Assembly (NCBI RefSeq): GCF_016650695.1 | Contig: NZ_JAEKFH010000003.1 | Span: 124,001 to 188,000 of the forward strand | Direction: 5' to 3' | Length of the DNA stretch: 64,000 nt | From: Pseudomonas sp. TH41 | GTDB lineage: Bacteria > Pseudomonadota > Gammaproteobacteria > Pseudomonadales > Pseudomonadaceae | Notes under the pieces: model-generated | Seen by the model: only the letters and a program-made list of their open reading frames with translations | What the model was told of the DNA's origin: nothing | Databases searched by the model: none | In this document: in pieces, positions 1 through 9,672 of the stretch | Position numbering within the stretch: position 1 is the stretch's first letter | Layout: each line of letters starts with the position of its first letter | Program-made: the position numbers and the translations under genes

Positions 1-4
1 TCAG

Positions 5-1219
5 TTGGGCGTGATGCAGGGTTTTCCACCGGCGATGGATAAGCGCGTGAACAAACTCAACGCTTTTGAAATGCCCAATTTGCGCTGGGCGCTGCGTAAT
101 GCGCGATCAATGTCGCCTACCACCGGCATCGACCGGGGTCCAACCGCCCTGCCGCTGATCCCTGGCAATCGGCTCGCCCTGGATGAGCTGAATTTCAAGG
201 TGGGAGACGCATCGCTGACCTTGCCGGAATATCTACAGCAGACTTACACCGATGGTTTCATTGTCCTGCAACGCGGCAAGGTGGTGTACGAGCGCTACCT
301 GGATTCATTCAGCCCTCGGCAGTCGCACATCTGGGCATCAATGACCAAGTCAGTGACGGGGTTGCTTGCCGCGAGCCTCATCGCAGAAGGCAAGATGGAC
401 CCGACGGCCCGACTGGCGAGCTATGTGCCCGAGCTGACCGGCACGCCGTTCGGCGAAGCCACCGTGCAACAGAATCTCGACATGCAGGTTCGCGCCATCT
501 ACCCGGTCAATCTGCCACCCGATCTGGGGCTGTTTGCGGCGGCCGGCATCCTGCCTCGCCGAGAGGGCATGCCCGACAATATCTATGATTTTCTGAAAGT
601 GGCGACACGCCCACAGAAATCTGCCGACACGGACATCTGGTTCTATCAGAACGGTTCGCCTGAAGCGGTCGCCTGGGCCATGCGCAGAATCACCGGGAAA
701 AGTTGGTCGACGCTGGTTTCGGAACGCATCTGGTCCCGTATTGCAGAGGACGATGCCTACGCTCAGGTGGATCAATTGGGTACCGAAATGGCCAGTGGAG
801 GCATGAGCAGTACCCTGCATGACGTCGCTCGATTTGCCGAAGCCGTCCGTCAAGCCGCCGCTGCACGACAGGCCGACGACCCGTTTGCGCAGGCCGTTCA
901 ACTGGCGTTGAAGCCCAATGCCAACCAGGCCCTAATCGAAGGCAATCCGAACGCCAAGGAGCGAGCGGGCTATTCCTACAGGAATTACTGGTATCAGAAA
1001 AACGACGGTGACGGCTCCGTCGAGGCGGCCGGTCGCTTTGGCCAGCGGATCTATATCAACCCCAAACGAGAACTGGTGATCGTCAAGATGTCCTCCGCAC
1101 CGGACATGGCGCCCAGGGCTACCAGTGCGAACGCCACCGCACATATCGCAGCGCCAAAAGTTGATAGCGTCACGGCCTTCAACAGCATGGTGAGCGCCCT
1201 GCTCCCAGCCCTCAAGTAA
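5..1219 (+). CDS. Serine hydrolase, beta-lactamase class C / 6-aminohexanoate-oligomer hydrolase-like
   Basis: A serine beta-lactamase-fold hydrolase of the esterase / NylB-like group. The S-x-x-K nucleophile motif (SMTK) lies at about residues 112-115 and the Tyr-x-Asn element (YQN) at about 214-216. The stretch LQQTYTDGFIVLQ ahead of the active site is typical of NylB-like proteins. The frame is open to the left edge, so the true start could lie outside the window; a TTG at 5 and an ATG at 14 are available. No signal peptide is visible. It precedes a DUF1302/DUF1329/RND cluster on the same strand by about 120 bp, which may mean an ester or amide substrate is shared, but that is inference. 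Confidence 0.8.
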   Translation: MGVMQGFPPAMDKRVNKLNAFEMPNLRWALRNARSMSPTTGIDRGPTALPLIPGNRLALDELNFKVGDASLTLPEYLQQTYTDGFIVLQRGKVVYERYLDSFSPRQSHIWASMTKSVTGLLAASLIAEGKMDPTARLASYVPELTGTPFGEATVQQNLDMQVRAIYPVNLPPDLGLFAAAGILPRREGMPDNIYDFLKVATRPQKSADTDIWFYQNGSPEAVAWAMRRITGKSWSTLVSERIWSRIAEDDAYAQVDQLGTEMASGGMSSTLHDVARFAEAVRQAAAARQADDPFAQAVQLALKPNANQALIEGNPNAKERAGYSYRNYWYQKNDGDGSVEAAGRFGQRIYINPKRELVIVKMSSAPDMAPRATSANATAHIAAPKVDSVTAFNSMVSALLPALK

Positions 1220-1340
1220 CGATCCATGCCGGCCCTCTCGGGCTGGCCTGACCCCCGGTTTTACAACTCAACGGTACCCGGCGTCCCCGCGCCAGGTGTG
1301 CCGACGGGCTTCCTATAACAATAATTAAGAGGCAGACCTC

Positions 1341-3209
1341 ATGGGCTCTCCATCAAGCGGCGGCATTGCGCGGCTCCATCGCCGGCAACTCACCGGCCTG
1401 TTCCTGACACCTCTGGCCTGTGCCCTGTGCAACTACGCCAGCGCTGCCGACTTCACCTGGGGTGAAGTCAGTGGCCGTTACAATGGCAGCCTCAGCCTGG
1501 GTGGTGTGTGGAGCGCCGAGAAACCCAATGCCGATAACATATTCCAGGGTAACGCCAACGCCATCGGTTACGGTAAATCCGGTGAGTTCAACCCCAGCGG
1601 CGGTCGTACGGGCGATGACGGGCGGCTGAACTTTCGCAAGCGCAACCTGGTGTCCTCACCCGTCACCCTGCTGGGTGAAATGGAACTTAACTGGCAAAAC
1701 TACGGCGCCTTCATTCGCGGCAAGGCCTGGTACGACTACACCCTGAACAACCGTGAAGTCGACTTCGGGCACTCTTCCAACGGTTACCAACCCAACAGCA
1801 AGCTCGATGATAGTCACTTTGACGAACTCGCCAAGTTTCAGGGGGTGGCGTTGCTGGATGCTTACGTGTTCGGTGATTTCACCATTGCCGAGCATCCCTT
1901 GAATGCCCGGGTGGGCAACCAGGTGATCAACTGGGGCGAAGGCCTGTACTTCCAGAACGGCATCAACGCGATCAATCCCGTCGACGTCGCTGCCTTGCGT
2001 CGACCCGGATCGCAGGTCAAGGAAGCGTTGCTGCCGGTGCCGATGCTGTATGGCAACTTCGGCCTGACGGACAGCCTGAGTCTCGAAGCGTTCTATCAAC
2101 TGCAATGGCGGCGCACGGTGCTGGAAGGTTGCGGCACCTACTTTTCAAGCAACGACTTTCTTCCAGATGGTTGTTTCGGTGTACCTCGTGGCGGAGCGAA
2201 CGATCCAGCGAGTTTTGCCAACGACCAGATCATCCGCCGTACCGGTGACAACGAACCCTCCGACAACGGTCAGTTCGGTTTCGCGTTGCGTTACTTCGCT
2301 GATCAGCTCGACACCGAATTCGGCGCCTACGCGATGAACATCCATTCACGCACTCCCTACACCAGCATCACCACGGACCTGCGCCCTGGTCCAGGAGCTG
2401 GCTGGATCGCAGGCCGGCAAGACACCAACGGCACCTACTTCGCCGACTTCCCGGAAGACATCCGTATCTTCGGCTTGAGCTTCTCCAGCAACCTGTGGGG
2501 GACGTCAGTCTTTGGCGAATACAGCTTCCGACCCAACCAGCCGGTGCAACTGGCCAACGGCGATCTGATCCCAGCCTTTGCCGGCAACCCGGTGCAATTA
2601 GGCCAAGCGATCGGCCAGAACATCACCCTTGGTGAGGATGCCATCAACGCCGCACCTGGATCGGTCTACAACGGCTACGACCGGCGCAAGATCTCGCAGC
2701 TTTCGCTGGGGTTCCTCAAGTCGCTGCCCCAGGTGCTGGGCGCCGATAACCTCAACCTGATTGGCGAGGCGGGTATGAAGTACATGCACGACCTGCCCGA
2801 CCTGAATGACCGCCGATATGCCAAGGGGGACCTGTATGGCTCCGACCTGGCCAATGGCAACACGATCGGCTGCGCCCTCGGGTCTCCAAGCAAATACCAG
2901 AATCGAGGCTGTTCCACAGACGGGTACACCAGCAAATTCTCCTGGGGCTATCGCCTGCGCGCTCAACTCAGCTATCCGGCGCTGCTGGCCGGGATCAACG
3001 TCTCGCCGTTCGTGGCCTTCGGTCAGGACGTCAAGGGTTGGTCCTACGACGGCGTCTTTTCCGAAGGCCGCCTGCTCGGGTCGGTCGGGACAAAATTCGA
3101 CTACCTGCAGGACTACTCGGCCGAGCTCTCCTGGTCGGCCAGTGGCAACTCGCCCTTCGCCAGCACCGACAGGGATTTTGTTTCTCTCAGCCTGCGAATG
3201 GGCTTCTGA
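1341..3209 (+). CDS. DUF1302 family outer-membrane-associated protein
   Basis: A 622-residue protein with a long, basic N-terminal leader ending in an Ala-rich cleavage region (about residues 28-36). After it comes a Gly/Asn/aromatic-rich body with repeated beta-strand patterns and a C-terminal Phe, as in outer-membrane barrels. The length and sequence style match DUF1302 proteins. These are regularly encoded next to DUF1329 proteins and an RND/MMPL exporter in Pseudomonas and other proteobacteria. Translation starts at the ATG preceded by AAGAGG. The next gene begins 15 bases downstream, so they are probably one operon. A role in moving a hydrophobic compound across the outer membrane is inferred from context. 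Confidence 0.85.
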   Translation: MGSPSSGGIARLHRRQLTGLFLTPLACALCNYASAADFTWGEVSGRYNGSLSLGGVWSAEKPNADNIFQGNANAIGYGKSGEFNPSGGRTGDDGRLNFRKRNLVSSPVTLLGEMELNWQNYGAFIRGKAWYDYTLNNREVDFGHSSNGYQPNSKLDDSHFDELAKFQGVALLDAYVFGDFTIAEHPLNARVGNQVINWGEGLYFQNGINAINPVDVAALRRPGSQVKEALLPVPMLYGNFGLTDSLSLEAFYQLQWRRTVLEGCGTYFSSNDFLPDGCFGVPRGGANDPASFANDQIIRRTGDNEPSDNGQFGFALRYFADQLDTEFGAYAMNIHSRTPYTSITTDLRPGPGAGWIAGRQDTNGTYFADFPEDIRIFGLSFSSNLWGTSVFGEYSFRPNQPVQLANGDLIPAFAGNPVQLGQAIGQNITLGEDAINAAPGSVYNGYDRRKISQLSLGFLKSLPQVLGADNLNLIGEAGMKYMHDLPDLNDRRYAKGDLYGSDLANGNTIGCALGSPSKYQNRGCSTDGYTSKFSWGYRLRAQLSYPALLAGINVSPFVAFGQDVKGWSYDGVFSEGRLLGSVGTKFDYLQDYSAELSWSASGNSPFASTDRDFVSLSLRMGF

Positions 3210-3224
3210 TTGATGAGGTACTCC

Positions 3225-4574
3225 ATGAACACCACTTTGTTTCACGCCACCGTACTGGGCACTCTCCTGAGTTTGGGCAATGGTTGTGTCCTGGCCAACG
3301 TAGACGCCAGCGAAGTCGCCCGCCTGGGCCAGGATCTGACGCCCACCGGCGGACAAAAAGCTGCAAACGCCAACGGTAGCATTCCGGCCTGGACCGGTGG
3401 GCTGACCCAGCCACCGCCGGGGTTCCAGGCCGGCCAGGGTTATGTCGACCCTTACACCAGTGAAAAACCGTTGTACAGCATCACCCAGACCAACAAGGCG
3501 CAGTACGCTCAAGTGCTCACTCCCGGCTACCAGGCCATGCTGGAGAAGTACCCTGACTTCAAAATGCTCGTTTACCCCACCCACCGCACCGCTGCCTTGC
3601 CGCAAACCGAGTACGCAGAGATAGTCCGAGAGGCCCCGAAGATCTCACTGGCTGACGGTGGTAATGGTCTGATCGGCTATGAGAAGAGCAGCGTGCCTTT
3701 CCCCATTCCTCACTCGGGTATCGAGGTATTGTTCAATCACTTCGTTCGGTACCGCACCGGTGGCTACGAATACTTCCCCACGGAAATGGTGGTGCAGAGC
3801 AATGGCAACTTCACCCCGATCCGTCGTGACGTAAAAGTGATGATGGCCTCGGCCATGGGCAATCCCGAGCCAAACCGTTTGTACTACTACCTGGGCAAGG
3901 TCATCTCGCCCGAGAGCGTTGCGGGCGGACAGACGCTGATCCACGAACCCATTGACCAGACCCAGGAACCACGCCTGGCATGGAGTTACAACCCGGGCCA
4001 GCGCCGCGTGTTGCGCGCGCCCGAAGCAGCCTATGACTCCCCGGTCGGCACCTCGGAAGGTTTGCGCACTTACGACGCCATCGACATGTACAACGGTGCA
4101 CCAAATAAATACGAGTGGAAGCTGATCGGAAAGAAAGAAATGTTGGTGCCTTACAACACCTACAAGCTGGCCGATCGCTCACTCAAGTACAACCAGATCA
4201 TCCAGCCCAATCACCTCAATCAGGACCTGCTGCGCTACGAGATGCATCGCGTCTGGGTGGTAGAAGCGACCCTCAAGCCTGGAGAGCGACACATCTACGC
4301 CAAGCGCGTGTTTTACGTCGACGAGGACAGCTGGAGCATTCTTGCTGCCGACCTGTACGACGGTCGCGGTGATCTGTGGCGCATGCAGGAAGCCCATACG
4401 TTGCAGCGTTATGACGTGCTCTCGAGCCTTCAACTGAGCGACGTTGCCTACGACCTGCAGGCTCGCCGCTATGTGGTGTACGGACTGGAGAACGAAGAGC
4501 GCAACACCCAGTTCGGCATCAGCGCCAAGATTGCCGATTTCAGCCCGGCGGCATTGCGACGGTCAGGTCACTGA
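3225..4574 (+). CDS. DUF1329 family exported protein
   Basis: About 449 residues with a signal peptide (MNTTLFHATVLGTLLSLGNG then a cleavage region near LAN) and the DUF1329 hallmark of a GQDLTPTGG-like start to the mature protein followed by AWTGGL. I chose the ATG at 3225 rather than earlier in-frame starts because GATGAGGT sits at the proper distance before it. DUF1329 proteins resemble the LolA/LolB-type lipid-carrier fold and co-occur with DUF1302 and RND exporters, so a periplasmic carrier role is a reasonable inference. The exact substrate is unknown. Confidence 0.85.
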   Translation: MNTTLFHATVLGTLLSLGNGCVLANVDASEVARLGQDLTPTGGQKAANANGSIPAWTGGLTQPPPGFQAGQGYVDPYTSEKPLYSITQTNKAQYAQVLTPGYQAMLEKYPDFKMLVYPTHRTAALPQTEYAEIVREAPKISLADGGNGLIGYEKSSVPFPIPHSGIEVLFNHFVRYRTGGYEYFPTEMVVQSNGNFTPIRRDVKVMMASAMGNPEPNRLYYYLGKVISPESVAGGQTLIHEPIDQTQEPRLAWSYNPGQRRVLRAPEAAYDSPVGTSEGLRTYDAIDMYNGAPNKYEWKLIGKKEMLVPYNTYKLADRSLKYNQIIQPNHLNQDLLRYEMHRVWVVEATLKPGERHIYAKRVFYVDEDSWSILAADLYDGRGDLWRMQEAHTLQRYDVLSSLQLSDVAYDLQARRYVVYGLENEERNTQFGISAKIADFSPAALRRSGH

Positions 4575-4640
4575 GTTGCCTGCCCCATGACATCGGGGTG
4601 GTCATGTACCACCCCAGTTATTCCTCCCGAGACATCTGCC

Positions 4641-5771
4641 ATGAAAATCCCCACCCGCTCGACGTTGGGTCTGCTCGTCGGGTTGACTACCGCCGCGCTA
4701 TCGACCTCCCCCTTTGCCGCGCCAATGGCCGATCGCCTGGAGCGCGCCTCCCGGGTATTAGCGAGCGCCAGCCAGGCGCCACTCACCGCCATCCAGCGCC
4801 TGGGCGAACGTCTGGTGATGGTGGGAGCAGACGGCCACATTCTCCTGCGTGAGCCAGACGGCCAACTGCAACAGGCCAAGGTGCCGGTGGACGTATTGCT
4901 CACCGCTGTACATTTTGTCGACGATCTCCAGGGCTGGGCCGTGGGTCATGACGGTGTGGTGTTGCACAGCAGCGATGGCGGAAAGTCCTGGGTCAAACAA
5001 CTCGATGGCAGGACCATCAATGCCCTGATGCTCAAGTGGGCCGAGGCCGAGGTGGCCCGCCTGGAAAACGCTGTCGGCACCGATAACACTGACAACGAGG
5101 CACAGCTACTGGCCCTGGATAACGCCCGTTTCGCCCTCGACGACATCAATGCCGGTGCCGCCGCCGGCCCTTCACGGCCGCTGCTGGATGTCTGGTTTCG
5201 CAACGCTCAGGAAGGCTGGGTCGTCGGCGCCTATGGCATGGTTTTGCATACCCTCGACGGCGGTCAGCGCTGGGATTATCTGCCAGACCTGGACAACCCG
5301 GAGCGCCTGCATCTCAACACCGTTCTGGGGCTGGTCAACGGTGATCTGTTGATTGCTGGCGAAGGTGGACGCCTGTACCGGCAAGTCAACAGTCAATGGT
5401 TGCCGGCCCAACAACTGACACCCGCTTCGCTCTACAAACTCATGCAACTGCGTGATGGGCAAATCCTGGCCATGGGCTTTGGCGCCAGCCTGTTCTCCAG
5501 CCGCGACCAGGGTCAGCACTGGCAGGCCATCCCGTTGCCCATCAAGGCCAGCCTCTATGGCGGCGAACAACTGGCCGACGGCAGCTTGTGGCTGACCGGG
5601 CAAGCAGGTCTGCTGCTGCACAGTACCGATCTGCGGCAGTTCAGCGTCCGTCAGAGTGCTGTCAAAGGCGCCTGGCTTGGCGCTGTCCCCTTGGGCAGCA
5701 AACAGTTGGCCCTGGTCGGCAACAATGGCCTGCGCGTGCTTGCCACAGACGAACTGAAGGAACTGCGTTGA
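4641..5771 (+). CDS. YCF48/BNR-repeat periplasmic protein
   Basis: A 376-residue exported protein with an N-terminal signal peptide (MKIPTRSTLGLLVGLTTAAL, cleavage near PFA-AP). It then carries repeated beta-propeller motifs of the kind GWAVGHDGVVLHSSDGGKSW (about residues 95-115) and GWVVGAYGMVLHTLDGGQRW. These are the sorting/YCF48-type repeats also found in photosystem II assembly factor HCF136. In bacteria this family accompanies DUF1302/DUF1329/RND clusters, probably as an extracytoplasmic assembly or adaptor protein. The ATG at 4641 puts the signal peptide at the N-terminus. The stop overlaps the next start as TGATG, implying translational coupling with the exporter. Confidence 0.85.
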   Translation: MKIPTRSTLGLLVGLTTAALSTSPFAAPMADRLERASRVLASASQAPLTAIQRLGERLVMVGADGHILLREPDGQLQQAKVPVDVLLTAVHFVDDLQGWAVGHDGVVLHSSDGGKSWVKQLDGRTINALMLKWAEAEVARLENAVGTDNTDNEAQLLALDNARFALDDINAGAAAGPSRPLLDVWFRNAQEGWVVGAYGMVLHTLDGGQRWDYLPDLDNPERLHLNTVLGLVNGDLLIAGEGGRLYRQVNSQWLPAQQLTPASLYKLMQLRDGQILAMGFGASLFSSRDQGQHWQAIPLPIKASLYGGEQLADGSLWLTGQAGLLLHSTDLRQFSVRQSAVKGAWLGAVPLGSKQLALVGNNGLRVLATDELKELR

Positions 5772-8152
5772 TGAATTCCCGCTTGAACCTCGACCCACCT
5801 CCTCATCAGCTGGAAAACGCCGAACCACGAATGCTGGATTTCATCGAACGAACGCTATTCCATAATCGTCTGGCAGTCCTGGTGTTCTTCCTCGTTGCTT
5901 CCTTGTTCCTGGGTTACAAAGCCCTGGCGCTGCGCCCGGACGCCAGCTTCTCCCGGATGATTCCTAGCAGTCATCCCTTTATCCAGAACTATCTGCAGTA
6001 CGAGGACGTACTTCGGCCACAGAGCAACGTATTGCGCGTGCTGGTGGAAAATCCCAAGGGGGAGATCCTCGATCCGGCGTTCATGGAAACACTGCGCGAG
6101 GTCAACGACAGGATTTTCTATCTGCCTGGTGTCGACCGGGGAAAGCTCAAGTCGTTGTGGACCCCTAACGCGTTGTGGAGCGAGGTGAATACTGAGGGTG
6201 TACGCGCCGGCCGAGTGATCCCCGACACCTACAACGCGAGTACCGAGTCGTTGTCCCAGGTACGGCAGAACATCCTGCGTGCCAACATGCTGGGCAGCTT
6301 TGTGGCGAACGACTGGCGCTCGACGATCATCCGCGTGCCTCTGCTCGACAACGACCCGCAAACCGGAAAGCCCCTGGATTACGGGGCTTTCAGCGAGGCG
6401 TTGGACAAGCAGGTGCGTGAACACTTTAGCGCGCAAGGCGTGACCATTCGGGTGATCGGGTTTGCCCAGATTGTCGGTGACCTGCTGGCCGCAGCCAGCG
6501 ATATTGCGCTGTTTTTCGCCATCACCGTCGGGTTGATCAGCGTACTGCTGTACTTCTATTGCCGCTGCTGGCGCAGTACCGTCGTCACGGTACTGACCTG
6601 CCTGTTGACCGTGATCTGCCAGCTCGGCCTGCTCAGGCTACTGGGTTACGGCCTGGACCCGTATTCAATCCTGGTGCCCTTCCTGATCTATGCCATTGGC
6701 ATCAGCCATGCCGTGCAGAACATCAATCTGATGATGAGTGAAATGGGCAATGGTTGCGGTGCGCTACAAGCATCGAGACGTACTTTTCGCACCCTGTTCA
6801 TTCCGGGCAGCACCGCGCTGCTGGCCGATGCAGTCGGTTTCATCACCCTGCTGGTGATCGACATCGGCGTAATTCAACAGTTGGCCGTGACCGCCAGCAT
6901 TGGCGTATTCGTGGCAATCTTCACCAAGATGTTCCTGCTACCGGTGCTGATGTCCTATGTCGGCATAAGCCCTCGTGGCCTGCGTCAACAGCATGAACGC
7001 CGCGACTCCAGCTGGCCGATCTTCCGCAGACTCTCGGGCGTAACGCGTAAACCGGTTGCTATCGCTCTAATTCTTGCGAGCCTGGTGTTACTGGGCCTTG
7101 GTTACCATGCGCGCCAGGGCCTGCAAATCGGTGACCTGGATGCCGGCGCACCGGAATTCCGCCCGCAAGCTCGATACAATCAGGACAACGCCTACCTGCT
7201 CTCCCACTACAGCACCAGCACCGATGTCTACGTACTGATCTTCAAGACACCACCTGAGCAATGTTCGCGCTTCGCCGCGGCCGACCTGGCCAACCAGTTG
7301 GAACGGCGTTTGCTCGAAGTGAGAGGGGTCGAGTCTGTGCAGTCGTTGTACGGCACCATGCGCTTCAACATCGTTGCGCGTAATGAAGGCAATCCGAAAT
7401 GGGCCGAGTTCTCCCGTGACCAGTACGTGATGAACAATGCCCGCTCCGGGGTAGCCGCAGAACTGGTGGACCCGAACTGCAACATCGCGCCCATCAGCCT
7501 GTACCTGGCCGACCACAAGGCGCAAACCCTGAGTCGTGTCAGTGAAGCCGTCGAACGGTTCAACAGCGAGTACGACACCGGCGACGTCAAGATCCTCCAG
7601 GCAGCCGGGAACGCCGGGATCGAGGCCGCCACCAACCAGGTGATCAAACACTCGGAAAAGCTGATGTTGCTCCTGGTGTTCGTGATTATTTCGCTGGTGG
7701 TGCTTTGCGAGTTCAAGTCGATCAAGGTCACTATCGCTCTCATGGCACCGCTGTATTTGTCGACCGTGCTGTGCGAGGCGGTGATGGCGCAAATGGGCCT
7801 GGGCGTGAAAATCGCCACCCTGCCAGTGATCGCACTCGGTGTCGGTATCGGTGTTGACTACGGCATCTACCTGTACAGCCGAATGGAAGGTTTTCTGCAC
7901 CAGGGGCTGACCATGCGTGCTGCTTATTTCGAAACGCTGAAAACCACCGGAACTTCGGTTGCATTTACCGGCGTAACCCTGGCAATTGGGGTCTCCACCT
8001 GGGCCTTCTCTGAATTGAAGTTCCAGGCTGATATGGGGCTTCTGCTGGTGCTGCTGTTCATCTGGAACATGATCGGGGCGCTGATCCTGATGCCAGCGTT
8101 GATCGCGGTTCTGATGCCATCGAGGTCAGACACGTCCGGCAAAGTCGTATAG
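5771..8152 (+). CDS. RND/MMPL-family exporter
   Basis: A 793-residue inner-membrane transporter of the RND superfamily (MMPL type). It has one transmembrane helix near residue 40, a large periplasmic loop, then a block of five or six helices from about residue 240. The arrangement repeats in the second half, with a second helix cluster at about 630-790. The segment GVGIGVDYGIYLYSR in the second half is the conserved intramembrane motif of this family. It starts inside the stop of the YCF48 gene and is the last gene of the DUF1302-DUF1329-YCF48-RND set. It probably moves a hydrophobic molecule using the proton gradient, together with the exported partners. Confidence 0.88.
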   Translation: MNSRLNLDPPPHQLENAEPRMLDFIERTLFHNRLAVLVFFLVASLFLGYKALALRPDASFSRMIPSSHPFIQNYLQYEDVLRPQSNVLRVLVENPKGEILDPAFMETLREVNDRIFYLPGVDRGKLKSLWTPNALWSEVNTEGVRAGRVIPDTYNASTESLSQVRQNILRANMLGSFVANDWRSTIIRVPLLDNDPQTGKPLDYGAFSEALDKQVREHFSAQGVTIRVIGFAQIVGDLLAAASDIALFFAITVGLISVLLYFYCRCWRSTVVTVLTCLLTVICQLGLLRLLGYGLDPYSILVPFLIYAIGISHAVQNINLMMSEMGNGCGALQASRRTFRTLFIPGSTALLADAVGFITLLVIDIGVIQQLAVTASIGVFVAIFTKMFLLPVLMSYVGISPRGLRQQHERRDSSWPIFRRLSGVTRKPVAIALILASLVLLGLGYHARQGLQIGDLDAGAPEFRPQARYNQDNAYLLSHYSTSTDVYVLIFKTPPEQCSRFAAADLANQLERRLLEVRGVESVQSLYGTMRFNIVARNEGNPKWAEFSRDQYVMNNARSGVAAELVDPNCNIAPISLYLADHKAQTLSRVSEAVERFNSEYDTGDVKILQAAGNAGIEAATNQVIKHSEKLMLLLVFVIISLVVLCEFKSIKVTIALMAPLYLSTVLCEAVMAQMGLGVKIATLPVIALGVGIGVDYGIYLYSRMEGFLHQGLTMRAAYFETLKTTGTSVAFTGVTLAIGVSTWAFSELKFQADMGLLLVLLFIWNMIGALILMPALIAVLMPSRSDTSGKVV

Positions 8153-8183
8153 AGCGGCCCGGCAGCGAGAGATCAAGATTTGA

Positions 8184-8456
8184 CGGCAAATCCTACGCCG
8201 CACGGGCGCGACCATGATGCAGGCGTTGGGTGTCAGTCTGGACGTTATCGATCGCTGCCAAAACCATGTGCTGGCTGGCTCTCGGGTGAGGCGCCACTAC
8301 CTGCATCACGATTATGCCGAAGAGAAGAAATGCGCCTGGAACCTGTTGGGCGATCGACTCAGTGCTGTCTTGTCCTCGACCTACGAGCATCCACCGGCTG
8401 AGTCGACGATGACTTTTCCAGCCTACTCTGCCACTGGATCACTGCCGGCTCCATAG
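8184..8456 (+). pseudogene. C-terminal remnant of a tyrosine recombinase (phage integrase)
   Basis: Reading from a TGA at 8181, the frame gives LRRTGATMMQALGVSLDVID, then RCQNHVL, then RRHYLHHDYAEEKKCAWNLL. The order is LRRT (the second active-site Arg box), a degenerate GH-like box, and a Tyr-containing tail. This matches the last 70 residues of P4-type phage integrases. The whole N-terminus is absent and a stop lies directly before the fragment, so it is a dead remnant. It lies between the RND exporter and the tph-like catabolic genes and is evidence that an integrative element was once here. Confidence 0.7.
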
Positions 8457-8520
8457 GTCAGGCTCATAGTTTCATAGATATCGCTGAGCGCTTGCTTCAG
8501 GTCGACTCCGGCTCGTCGTG

Positions 8521-8566
8521 ATCGGCAGAAATCGGCAGAAATCGGCAGAAATCGGCAGAAATCGGC
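8521..8566. repeat. 10-bp tandem repeat (ATCGGCAGAA), four full units plus a partial
   Basis: Four identical decamers ATCGGCAGAA follow one another, then ATCGGC. The repeat is not a multiple of three and lies outside any convincing gene. The surrounding stretch from 8457 to 8747 shows no other gene. Confidence 0.9.
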
Positions 8567-8747
8567 CAAGAGTACCCCGTGTAGCAGCTGTCAGGACTGC
8601 ATAGTCGAACATCCAATGTTGGTCTATGGCAACCACGAACGAGGCCAAGTGCATACTCGTCCTCGCCTCATCCTGTGCGCACGCAAGCGCACGGCGGGTG
8701 CCCCATGCTCTCTCCCTCGCACTCTGATTACAGGGCAACTGGCGTAT

Positions 8748-9536
8748 TCAAAGCATACACCCAAGCAAGGCAGCGTTCTGCTGGAGCACCGGCAGGCATT
8801 GATCGCGTAATTCCTGAAGGGTCAAACGTGCGGTAAATGTGCTGACACTCATGGCGGCGACCACTTTACCTTGGGCATTTCTCACCGGCACCGCCATTGA
8901 ACGCATCCCCAACTCGAGCTCTTCATCGGTAAAAGCAAACCCTTCGATCCGTGCCTGCTCGATCCTGTCCATGATCACTTTCGGGTCGACGATCATGTGA
9001 GCCGTGGTCGGCGACGGAGGATGAGTCAGGTGGCTGCGGATTTCTTCGTCGCTCAACCCCGCCAACAAGACCTGCCCCGTTGCCGAGCCATAGGCCGGTA
9101 GACGTGCACCAAGGCGTACGCCGGTAGTCACGACTTTTGCTGTCTCGGCACGGGCGACGAATACCGACCAGCCATCTTCGAATACTGCCAAGGAAATCGA
9201 TTCCCCGAGCGCTTCACGGGCCGATGCCAAATATGGCTGGGCCAGTTGCGGTAGCGGCGCTGCATCCAGATACGCCGCACCGAGTCGCAAGAACCTAGGC
9301 GTGGGCCTGAAGTGCTTGCCGTCATGGGTCAGATACCCCAGATCCACCAGCGTGAGCAGGCATCGGCGGGCAGCGGCACGGGTGGTATCGGTCAGTGCCG
9401 CCGCGTCCGATACCGTCAATTGCGAGTGCTCCAAACCAAACACTTCGATGATTGCCAGGCCCTTTGCCAGGCCCGACATACCTTCTGGCGCGCGCACAGC
9501 TATGCCATCAGCGGACGTATTTTTCTTGACAACCAT
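8748..9536 (-). CDS. IclR-family transcriptional regulator, probable regulator of the adjacent tph-like operon
   Basis: A 262-residue IclR-type regulator. An N-terminal winged helix (about residues 20-80, with the recognition segment SDAAALTDTTRAAARRCLLT) is followed by the IclR effector domain (about 95-255). It is transcribed away from the dioxygenase operon starting at 9673, the usual layout for PcaR/PobR/TphR-type activators. The shared 136-bp intergenic region has a GTTCG/CGAAC inverted repeat of the kind IclR proteins bind. The effector is probably the aromatic acid degraded by the neighbouring genes. The fit to TphR is by context, not by direct comparison. Confidence 0.88.
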   Translation of the reverse strand: MVVKKNTSADGIAVRAPEGMSGLAKGLAIIEVFGLEHSQLTVSDAAALTDTTRAAARRCLLTLVDLGYLTHDGKHFRPTPRFLRLGAAYLDAAPLPQLAQPYLASAREALGESISLAVFEDGWSVFVARAETAKVVTTGVRLGARLPAYGSATGQVLLAGLSDEEIRSHLTHPPSPTTAHMIVDPKVIMDRIEQARIEGFAFTDEELELGMRSMAVPVRNAQGKVVAAMSVSTFTARLTLQELRDQCLPVLQQNAALLGCML

Positions 9537-9574
9537 AATTGTCCAACGCTCTAATTGTTCGAGAAATGAAACAA

Positions 9575-9591
9575 TGTTCGCTATTCGAACA
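9575..9591. promoter_or_regulatory. Candidate IclR-family operator between the regulator and the dioxygenase operon
   Basis: TGTTCG, five bases, CGAACA: a perfect 6-bp inverted repeat in the divergent intergenic region. IclR-family operators often contain GTTCG half-sites. A second weaker dyad, TTGTT...AACAA, lies just upstream at 9555-9574. Confidence 0.5.
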
Positions 9592-9672
9592 AAAATAAAA
9601 CCTCATGTCAACCATGTGCTTGTCGGAAAGAACATTTTTCTGCAGCCATGAGGACCTGATCCGGGAGAAAAA

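Noticed and set aside
8521..8566. Short regular repeats considered as a CRISPR array
   Set aside because: Units are 10 bp, head to tail and without spacers; no cas gene is nearby.
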